Positions 58,068 to 64,000 of a DNA stretch of 64,000 bases are shown piece after piece. The DNA comes from Acidibrevibacterium fodinaquatile (lineage in GTDB: Bacteria; Pseudomonadota; Alphaproteobacteria; Acetobacterales; Acetobacteraceae). Numbering within the stretch: the stretch's first letter is position 1; every line of letters begins with the position of its first letter. Where the stretch lies: the NCBI RefSeq assembly GCF_003352165.1, contig NZ_CP029176.1, positions 1,736,001 to 1,800,000 of the forward strand. The letters run 5' to 3'. The notes below the pieces were generated by a model that was not told where the DNA came from, did no database searches, and saw only the letters and a list, made by a program, of their open reading frames with translations. A program made the translations under genes and the position numbers.

Positions 58068-59207
58068 TCAGCCGGCGAGGTGGGCAACCCAGCGGAAAAT
58101 CCCGAGATGGGCGAGATCGTTCCAGGTCGCAAAAACGAACAGCCCGACGAGCAAGGCTATGCCGGCGCGGAAGCCATAATCCTGGGCGCGCTTGGGAAGC
58201 GGCCGCCCGATGATCGCCTCGGCGAGATAAAACAGCAGATGCCCGCCATCGAGGACCGGGATCGGGAAGAGATTGACAAGGCCGAGATTGATCGAGAGCA
58301 CGGCGATGAACGAGACCAGATTGGCGAATCCGGTCGCCGCGACTTGGCCGGAGAGCTGCGCGATGCGAAGCGGGCCGCCGAGGTCATCGGTGCCGCGTTG
58401 GCCGATCACCATCTGCCAGACGCCATCAACCGTCTCGGTCAGCACCAGCCAGGTCTCGCTCGCCCCCGCCGCCACCGCGCCGGGCAGCGACAGGCGCTCA
58501 TAGCGCACGCTGCCGCCGGCAATGCCGAGAAGCCCGGCCTCGCGGCCATCGACGAGGTGGCTGCCCGTCGTCACCGCGAGATGCCGGCTCGCGCCGTCGC
58601 GCAGGAGGGTGAGGTCGAGCGTGGTCGCGGGATGGGCGGTGATGATGCGCTGGAGATCGAGAAACCGTGCGACCGGCGCGCCGTCGATCGCGAGGATGCG
58701 ATCGCCAGGGACGAGCCCGGCTTTCGCCGCCGCCGATCCCGCCATCACCTCGCCGACCACCGGCTCCACGACGGGCCGGCCCGCGACCGCGAACAGCGCC
58801 GCAAACAGCACGAACGCAAGGACGAAATTGGCGATCGGCCCGGCAGCAACGACGATCGCCCGCGAGATCACCGGCTTTTCGTGAAAGGTGCGCCCGGCGA
58901 TCCACGCCGCCTTGGTCTCCTCGCTCACCTCCTCGGGCTGTTCCTGGCCATGCAGCTTGACGAAGCCGCCGAGCGGCAGCCAAGCGATGCGCCATTCGGT
59001 GCCGTGACGATCGCGCCAGCCGAAGATCTTGCGCCCAAAGCCGATCGAAAACGTCTCGACATGCACGCCCCGCCAGCGCGCCGCGAGGTAATGACCGAGC
59101 TCATGGAAAAACACCAGCACGCCGAGCACGATGGCGAACGCGGCCAATGAGCGGAGCGTGCTCGGAAGGAGCGAGCCATGGAGGAGGGACGGCAGCAAGG
59201 ATAACAT
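58068..59207 (-). CDS. rseP: RIP metalloprotease RseP
   Basis: An inner-membrane site-2 protease that cleaves anti-sigma factors and signal-peptide remnants. The 379 residues have the zinc motif HELGHY in the first membrane helix (residues ~36-41). A single PDZ domain lies near residues 140-215 (GSAAAKAGLVPGDRILAIDG), and the second catalytic motif is NLFPIPVLDGGHLLFY near 315. E. coli RseP has two PDZ domains; one is common in alphaproteobacteria. Its ATG shares one base with the dxr stop. Confidence 0.95.
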   Translation of the reverse strand: MLSLLPSLLHGSLLPSTLRSLAAFAIVLGVLVFFHELGHYLAARWRGVHVETFSIGFGRKIFGWRDRHGTEWRIAWLPLGGFVKLHGQEQPEEVSEETKAAWIAGRTFHEKPVISRAIVVAAGPIANFVLAFVLFAALFAVAGRPVVEPVVGEVMAGSAAAKAGLVPGDRILAIDGAPVARFLDLQRIITAHPATTLDLTLLRDGASRHLAVTTGSHLVDGREAGLLGIAGGSVRYERLSLPGAVAAGASETWLVLTETVDGVWQMVIGQRGTDDLGGPLRIAQLSGQVAATGFANLVSFIAVLSINLGLVNLFPIPVLDGGHLLFYLAEAIIGRPLPKRAQDYGFRAGIALLVGLFVFATWNDLAHLGIFRWVAHLAG

Positions 59208-60427
59208 CAGGCGGCTCCGATCAGGGTTTCGGCCAGACGCCGCGCCTGCGCATCGAGGGCGATGACTGACGCGAGATCGGCCGCCGGCGGCGTCCCGAGC
59301 CGATCCATCACGCGCGCAACCAGGGCGGCGATGTCGAGAAACCCGATGCGGCGGGCGAGAAACGCGGCGACCGCGACTTCGTTGGCGGCATTAAGCAAGG
59401 TGGGGGCGCCGCCGCCGGCGCGCAAGGCGGCGCGGGCAAGCGCGAGGGCGGGAAAGCGCGCGTCATCGGGGGGCGCGAAATCGAGCCGGGCAATGGCCGC
59501 GAGATCGAGCCTTGGCGCCGCCGTCGCCATGCGCGCCGGCCACGCCAGCGCGTGCGCGATCGGGACGCGCATATCCGGCGAGCCGAGCTGCGCGATGACG
59601 CTGCCATCGGCGAAGCAGGCCATGCCGTGGATCACCGATTGCGGGTGGACCAGCACCTCGATCCGGCTCTCGTCGAGTTCGAATAGCCGTGCCGCCTCGA
59701 TGACTTCGAGACCCTTGTTCATCAGTGTCGCGCTGTCGATGCTGATCTTGGCGCCCATCGACCAGACCGGGTGGCGGAGCGCCGCCTCCGGCGTTGCCGC
59801 CGCCATCTCGGCGTTTGATGCGGTGCGGAACGGGCCGCCGGACGCGGTCAGGATGATTTTCTCGAGACTCGCGCGATTGCCGTCAGCGAGTGCCTGAAAC
59901 ACTGCGTTATGTTCGGAATCGACCGGAAGCAGGGTCGCGCCGGACGCGGCGACAGCCGCGAGCATGACGTCGCCGGCGCAGACCAGCGCTTCCTTGTTGG
60001 CGAGCGCGACGGCGCGGCTTGCGCCAATCGCGGCCAGCGTCGGCGCGAGGCCGGCGGCACCGGTGATCGCCGCCATCGTCCAATCGACGGCGAGCGCTGC
60101 CGCCTCGATCACCGCCTGCCGGCCAGCGGCGGCCCGCACAGCACTGCCGGCGAGCGCCTCGCGCAGCGTCTGGTATTGCGTTTCATCGGCGATCACCGCC
60201 CATTCGGCGCCATGGGCGCGCGCTTGTTGCGCGAGCAGGGCGGCATTGCGCCCGGCGACCAGCGCCTTGATCGCAAATCGCGCGCGATCCTCGAGCAGCG
60301 ACAGGGTCTGGGTGCCGACGCTGCCGGTGCTGCCGAGCACGGTCACGGTTTTGGCGCCATCCCGGCGCGCCGGGTGCGATGGGCGGCTTGCGGCGCGCGG
60401 TGTGGCGGTGGCGAGATCGGCGGTCAC
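59207..60427 (-). CDS. dxr: 1-deoxy-D-xylulose-5-phosphate reductoisomerase
   Basis: An NADPH-dependent enzyme of the MEP isoprenoid pathway (406 residues). The NADPH motif VTVLGSTGSVGTQTL begins near residue 28. It is followed by VALANKEALVCAGD, the metal/substrate segment LPVDSEHNAVFQAL, ASGGPFR and HPVWSMGAKISIDSATLMNKGLEVIEA. The start is the GTG at 60427, which overlaps the cdsA stop (GTGA). The frame continues far upstream through cdsA, but those residues are out-of-frame cdsA sequence. This start gives the usual length. Confidence 0.95.
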   Translation of the reverse strand: MTADLATATPRAASRPSHPARRDGAKTVTVLGSTGSVGTQTLSLLEDRARFAIKALVAGRNAALLAQQARAHGAEWAVIADETQYQTLREALAGSAVRAAAGRQAVIEAAALAVDWTMAAITGAAGLAPTLAAIGASRAVALANKEALVCAGDVMLAAVAASGATLLPVDSEHNAVFQALADGNRASLEKIILTASGGPFRTASNAEMAAATPEAALRHPVWSMGAKISIDSATLMNKGLEVIEAARLFELDESRIEVLVHPQSVIHGMACFADGSVIAQLGSPDMRVPIAHALAWPARMATAAPRLDLAAIARLDFAPPDDARFPALALARAALRAGGGAPTLLNAANEVAVAAFLARRIGFLDIAALVARVMDRLGTPPAADLASVIALDAQARRLAETLIGAA

Positions 60428-61254
60428 ATCCAAAGCAAAACTCCTCTGCCGAGGATCAGGGCCAGCGCCGCCGCCATCGGCGCCGCCGTCAAAACACCAT
60501 CGAGCCGGTCCAAAAGCCCGCCGTGGCCGGGGATCAGATGGCTCGAATCCTTGACCCCGAAGCGGCGCTTCAAGAAACTTTCGAACAAATCGCCGCCTTG
60601 CGCAATGACTCCGAGCAAGGCCGCGACCAGGGCGCCATGCCACCAAGTGCCACCGCCTAATCCCGCCGCGCCGGCGCCGATCGCGATCGCGGCGACCAGG
60701 CCGCCCGCGGCCCCCGACCAGGTCTTGCCCGGCGAAATCAGCGGCGCGAGCTTCGCCCCGCCGATCAGCCGGCCGGCGAGATAGGCACCGACATCGCTCG
60801 CCCACACGGTCAGCATGAGAAAGAGCGTGTTGCCGCGGCCGGCGGCCTGATCGGCGCGGAGCCAAACCAGCGCGACCATCGCCAGCGCGATGTAAACGAG
60901 GCCGCCCGCGAGACACCGCCGCCGCCACAGGAACGTGAGCGCCGCGCCGACGAGCGCAACGGCAAGGCCGCTCGCGGCCGAGACGTCACCGGCCGCCGGC
61001 ACGGTCAGGGCAAGGCTCGCGATCACCAGCCATCCCGCCGGATGGCGCCAGCTTTCATGGCAGAGCATGACCCATTCGGCGCCGAGCCCGACCGCGCCGA
61101 GCCCGACCAGCGCGACGAAAGGTATCGCGCCGAACCAGATCGCGGCGAGCGCGAGCGGCACCAGCACCGCCGCCGAGAGCACCCGGATCCCGAGATCGCC
61201 CCACGGCCCGGCGGCGCGTTCACGCCCGGCCGGGCGGTCAGGCCGGGCGGGCAC
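60424..61254 (-). CDS. cdsA: phosphatidate cytidylyltransferase
   Basis: A membrane enzyme that makes CDP-diacylglycerol from phosphatidate and CTP. The 276 residues contain about seven hydrophobic segments and the complete family signature near residue 225 (FLKRRFGVKD, then IPGHGGLLDRLDG). The conserved SDVGAYLAGRLIGG and PLISPGKTWSG lie before it. It overlaps the end of uppS by 17 bases and the start of dxr by 4, so these genes are tightly coupled. Confidence 0.95.
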   Translation of the reverse strand: MPARPDRPAGRERAAGPWGDLGIRVLSAAVLVPLALAAIWFGAIPFVALVGLGAVGLGAEWVMLCHESWRHPAGWLVIASLALTVPAAGDVSAASGLAVALVGAALTFLWRRRCLAGGLVYIALAMVALVWLRADQAAGRGNTLFLMLTVWASDVGAYLAGRLIGGAKLAPLISPGKTWSGAAGGLVAAIAIGAGAAGLGGGTWWHGALVAALLGVIAQGGDLFESFLKRRFGVKDSSHLIPGHGGLLDRLDGVLTAAPMAAALALILGRGVLLWM

Positions 61255-62008
61255 CGAATCGGCGTTCCCGGCCGGCGTAATCGGCCAAAGCCTCGGCGAA
61301 ATGGGTGGCGCCGAAATCCGGCCATAGCACGTTGAGGAAAATCAACTCGGCATAGGCCGCCTGCCAGAGCAGGAAATTGGAGAGCCGCCGCTCGCCGCTG
61401 GTGCGGATGATGAGATCGGGATCGGGCATGTCGGCGGTGAACAGCCGGCGCGAGAATTCCGCCTCGTCGAGGTCGCCGGGGGTGATCTCGCCAGCGGCGA
61501 CGGCGCGCGCGATCAGCTTGGCGGCCGCGATGATCTCGGCGCGCCCGCCATAGGAGAGGGCGATGGTGAGGTTGAGCCGGGTATTGGCCGCCGTCATCCG
61601 CTCGGCATCGGCGAGGCTCGCTTGGATATCTGGCGCGAACCGCCCAGCCTCACCGATGAACCGGAGACGCACGCCATTTGCCGCCAGCTCGGCGATTTCG
61701 CTCTTGATGTAGTGGCGGAGCAGGGCGGTGAGATCGCTCACTTCGTCGCGCGGGCGGCGCCAATTCTCGCTGCTGAAGGCATAAAGCGTGAGCCAGCCGA
61801 CCTTATGGGCCAGCGCCGCCTCGATGGTGCGCCGGACGGCACGGGCGCCGGCGCGGTGGCCGGCGATACGCGGCAGGCTGCGCGCCTGCGCCCAGCGACC
61901 ATTGCCGTCCATGATGATCGCGACATGGCAAGGCGGCGGATTTGCGATCGGCACCCTATCGCTTGCGGCGTTGCTTGCGGGCGCCGTAATGGCCGGGAGG
62001 GACGACAT
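61238..62008 (-). CDS. uppS: undecaprenyl diphosphate synthase
   Basis: A cis-prenyltransferase that makes the C55 carrier lipid for peptidoglycan and O-antigen. The 256 residues include HVAIIMDGNGRWAQ (residues ~28-41) with the catalytic Asp, the GHRAGARAVRRTIEAA segment, LTLYAFSSENWRRP and the C-terminal DLIIRTSGERRLSNFLLWQ. Residues 1-25 are an extra N-terminal stretch. Its first base is shared with the last base of the frr stop. Confidence 0.96.
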   Translation of the reverse strand: MSSLPAITAPASNAASDRVPIANPPPCHVAIIMDGNGRWAQARSLPRIAGHRAGARAVRRTIEAALAHKVGWLTLYAFSSENWRRPRDEVSDLTALLRHYIKSEIAELAANGVRLRFIGEAGRFAPDIQASLADAERMTAANTRLNLTIALSYGGRAEIIAAAKLIARAVAAGEITPGDLDEAEFSRRLFTADMPDPDLIIRTSGERRLSNFLLWQAAYAELIFLNVLWPDFGATHFAEALADYAGRERRFGARPA

Positions 62009-62574
62009 CAGATTTGCCGGATATCCTTTTCCTTCTCGGCCAGCAGCTCGTCGATCCGCTTGATGAAGTGATCGGTGAGCTTCTGAACCTCGCTGGACCA
62101 GTCGGCGGCGTCGTCCTCGCTGATGTCATGCTTCTTCTCGAACGCCTTGATCTGGTCCATGCCGTCACGCCGCACGCCGCGCACCGCGACCCGGCTGCCC
62201 TCGGCATAGCGGCCAGCGGCTTTGGCGAGTTCGGTGCGCCGCTCCTCGGTCAGGATCGGGATCGGCACTCTGACCAATTGCCCGTCGGACGACGGGTTGA
62301 GCCCGAGCCCGGCATCGCGGATGGCGCGCTCGACGGCGCCGACCAGACTCCGGTCCCAGACCTGGACGGTGATCATGCGTGGCTCGGGGACACCGATGGT
62401 GCCGACCTGGGCGAGCGGCATCTCGCTGCCATAGGCCTCAACCCGCACCGGCTCAAGAAGCCCGGGACTGGCGCGGCCAGTACGCAGCCCAGCAAATTCG
62501 CGCTTGAGCGTTTCGATCGCGCTTTCCATCCGGCGGGTGAGATCCTGCTTCAGCGTGGTGAGATCGGCCGGCAT
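62008..62574 (-). CDS. frr: ribosome recycling factor
   Basis: Splits post-termination ribosomes together with EF-G (188 residues). The family pattern is clear: [21 protein letters not shown] near residue 25, [23 protein letters not shown] near 55 and [16 protein letters not shown] near 105. Two long helices (~residues 1-30 and 105-185) flank the small domain. AAGGGGGA, 8 bases upstream of the ATG at 62574, fixes the start; the frame upstream is inside pyrH. Confidence 0.97.
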   Translation of the reverse strand: MPADLTTLKQDLTRRMESAIETLKREFAGLRTGRASPGLLEPVRVEAYGSEMPLAQVGTIGVPEPRMITVQVWDRSLVGAVERAIRDAGLGLNPSSDGQLVRVPIPILTEERRTELAKAAGRYAEGSRVAVRGVRRDGMDQIKAFEKKHDISEDDAADWSSEVQKLTDHFIKRIDELLAEKEKDIRQI

Positions 62575-62614
62575 GTGATGTCCCCCTTGCTCGCCCGAGG
62601 TCGCGCGGCGTTGC

Positions 62615-63340
62615 TTATTGGGTTTCGATGATGGTGGTGAACCGCCCCTCGCCGCGCATGACGCGGGCGAAGGCGCCGGCGGCGTGGATGTTGAACACCA
62701 CGATCGGCAGCTTGTTCTCACGCGCGAGGCTGATCGCGGCGGCATCCATTACTGCGAGATCGCGCGCCAGAACGTCGTGATAGCTGAGTTCGTGATAGCG
62801 TTCGGCGTCGGCGACCTTGCGCGGGTCGGCGGAATAGACGCCATCGACCTGGGTGCCCTTGAGCAAGGCATCGCAGCGCATCTCGGCGGCGCGCAGCGCG
62901 GCCGCGGTGTCGGTTGTGAAAAACGGGTTGCCGGTGCCGGCGGCGAAAATCACCACCCGGCCTTTTTCCATGTGGCGCTGGGCGCGGCGGCGGATATAGG
63001 GCTCGCAGACCGAAGCCATTGGAATCGCCGATTGCACCCGCGTTGCAACCCCGAGCTTTTCCAGCGCGTTCTGGAGGGCCAGCGCGTTAATCACGGTCGC
63101 CAACATGCCCATGTAGTCGGCCTGGGCGCGGTCCATCCCGCCGGCCGCGCCGGAAACCCCGCGGAAGATGTTACCGCCGCCGATGACGAGGCAGACCTGC
63201 ACCCCCATGGCAACGACATCGCCGATGTCGGCTGCGATGCGCTGCACGGTTTCCGGGCCGATGCCGTATTCGCGCGTGCCCATCAGCGCCTCGCCGGACA
63301 CTTTTAAAAGCACGCGCCGATAGGGATGCCGCTCGGTCAT
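62615..63340 (-). CDS. pyrH: UMP kinase
   Basis: Phosphorylates UMP to UDP (241 residues, amino-acid-kinase fold). Motifs include [13 protein letters not shown] near residue 9, [13 protein letters not shown] near 50, [20 protein letters not shown] near 130 and [13 protein letters not shown] near 160. The ATG at 63340 (MTERHPYRR) is preferred over a GTG at 63361. It lies 40 bases before frr and 106 bases after tsf, the usual rpsB-tsf-pyrH-frr order. Confidence 0.96.
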   Translation of the reverse strand: MTERHPYRRVLLKVSGEALMGTREYGIGPETVQRIAADIGDVVAMGVQVCLVIGGGNIFRGVSGAAGGMDRAQADYMGMLATVINALALQNALEKLGVATRVQSAIPMASVCEPYIRRRAQRHMEKGRVVIFAAGTGNPFFTTDTAAALRAAEMRCDALLKGTQVDGVYSADPRKVADAERYHELSYHDVLARDLAVMDAAAISLARENKLPIVVFNIHAAGAFARVMRGEGRFTTIIETQ

Positions 63341-63446
63341 GACTGAAGATCGCTTTGCCACGCGCAGAAGAAACTACCGGGCGAACCGGGCTTGAACAAG
63401 AGGCTGGTCACCCGCCCCCAGTGCGGGGCGGCGCGACCGAGGGTGG

Positions 63447-64000
63447 TCAAGACGCCTTCGCGCCCTCGCTGGCTGCTCCGGCGGCGGCGGCGACCTCGGC
63501 GGCGAAATCACTGCCCTGGCGCTCGATCCCTTCGCCGAGCTGAAAGCGGGCGAAACCGGCGGCTTTGGCGCCGGCTTTCGCGAGCACGGCGCGCACCCGG
63601 CTTTCGCCATCATGCACCCAGACCTGCTCGAGCAACACCACTTCCTCATAGTATTTGCGGATGCGGCCCTCGACCATTTTCTCGATGATCGCCTCGGGCT
63701 TGCCCGAAGCGCGGGCTTGTTCGGCGAGCACGTTGCGCTCGCGCGCCAGCGCCGAGGGGTCGACCCCATTGATGTCGACCGCCTCCGGCCGCGCCGCCGC
63801 GATATGCATACCGACCTGCCGCCCGAGCGTCTCCAGCGCCTGCGCCTCGCTATTGCCCTCGAGCGCGACGAGCACCCCGATCTTGCCAAGGCCGGGCTTG
63901 AGGGCGGCATGGACATAGCTTGCAACCACCCCCTGGGGCACCGCGAGCACGCGGGCGCGGCGGATGGTCATATTCTCGCCGATGGTCGCAACCAGATGGG
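63447..64000 (-). CDS. tsf: translation elongation factor Ts (5' part outside window)
   Basis: The C-terminal ~184 residues of EF-Ts, the nucleotide exchange factor of EF-Tu. The visible part reads through [34 protein letters not shown], the [17 protein letters not shown] segment and [19 protein letters not shown] near the end, all typical of the core and C-terminal module. The N-terminal UBA-like domain lies beyond the window edge. An internal ATG at 63971 is not the true start. The frame runs to the last bases of the window. Confidence 0.95.
   Translation of the reverse strand, partial: HLVATIGENMTIRRARVLAVPQGVVASYVHAALKPGLGKIGVLVALEGNSEAQALETLGRQVGMHIAAARPEAVDINGVDPSALARERNVLAEQARASGKPEAIIEKMVEGRIRKYYEEVVLLEQVWVHDGESRVRAVLAKAGAKAAGFARFQLGEGIERQGSDFAAEVAAAAGAASEGAKAS

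Noticed and set aside
59207-60928. A 573-codon fusion-like frame extending dxr upstream
   Set aside because: The extra residues are out-of-frame cdsA. A GTG at 60427 overlapping the cdsA stop gives the normal Dxr length.
1-64000. CRISPR arrays, tRNA/rRNA genes, prophage or insertion sequences
   Set aside because: No regularly spaced repeats, no tRNA-like cloverleaf and no transposase or phage protein was recognised. The only dispersed repeat is the hairpin element, which has no coding capacity of its own.

Overview
The window is high-GC DNA (roughly two thirds G+C by eye) from an alphaproteobacterium. Gene content and order fit the Rhodospirillales, most likely the Acetobacteraceae: lipoprotein-pyrB-pyrC'-plsY-dprA-topA-rnr; thrC next to an M16 mitochondrial-processing-peptidase-like gene; tsf-pyrH-frr-uppS-cdsA-dxr-rseP-bamA-skp-lpxD-fabZ-lpxA; and periplasmic PQQ and molybdenum dehydrogenases. 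The family assignment is inference. I see no rRNA, tRNA, CRISPR array, prophage or insertion sequence.

Layout. 1-3.5 kb: the end of an alpha/beta hydrolase, then ubiA divergent from rsmE-gshA. 3.7-5.9 kb: a large winged-helix/BTAD/TPR regulator, convergent with the next block across a structured repeat. 5.9-17.6 kb: a long minus-strand housekeeping run (paiB-like, S41 peptidase, rnr, topA, dprA, plsY, pyrC', pyrB, lipoprotein), mostly with 4-base overlaps. 17.7-21.4 kb: gltX, radC and three small minus-strand genes. 21.6-24.4 kb: a thiamine-diphosphate enzyme overlapping a secreted MetX-type hydrolase. 24.6-29.5 kb: a Tim44-like protein, PmbA/TldD, an M16 peptidase and thrC. 29.5-32 kb: a candidate small RNA with a strong terminator, a PHA-synthase-like hydrolase, repeat copy 2 and ridA. 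32.4-36.8 kb: a GH15 glucoamylase convergent with glgX.

37.1-43.4 kb is the most distinctive part. An AioB-like Tat Rieske protein, a PQQ alcohol dehydrogenase carrying the Asp-x-Asp mark of lanthanide enzymes, and a small exported protein are followed by a two-subunit molybdenum hydroxylase of the isoquinoline/aldehyde oxidoreductase type. Together they could oxidise alcohol to aldehyde to acid in the periplasm. No cytochrome c gene is present, so the Rieske protein is a candidate electron acceptor (inference).

43.4-48.6 kb holds cell-surface glycan genes (O-antigen-ligase-like, GT4, GT9, divergent asnB). 48.7-51.8 kb has an MHYT-PAS-GGDEF-EAL protein and a cupin. 51.8-64 kb is the conserved minus-strand envelope operon from tsf (5' end cut by the window edge) to lpxA.

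A dispersed intergenic repeat occurs three times (5845-5950, 31198-31302, 48664-48740). It forms two hairpins, and at two sites its terminal TAG is the stop codon of the flanking gene or genes. This repeat family and the PQQ/Rieske module are the main candidates for something undescribed.
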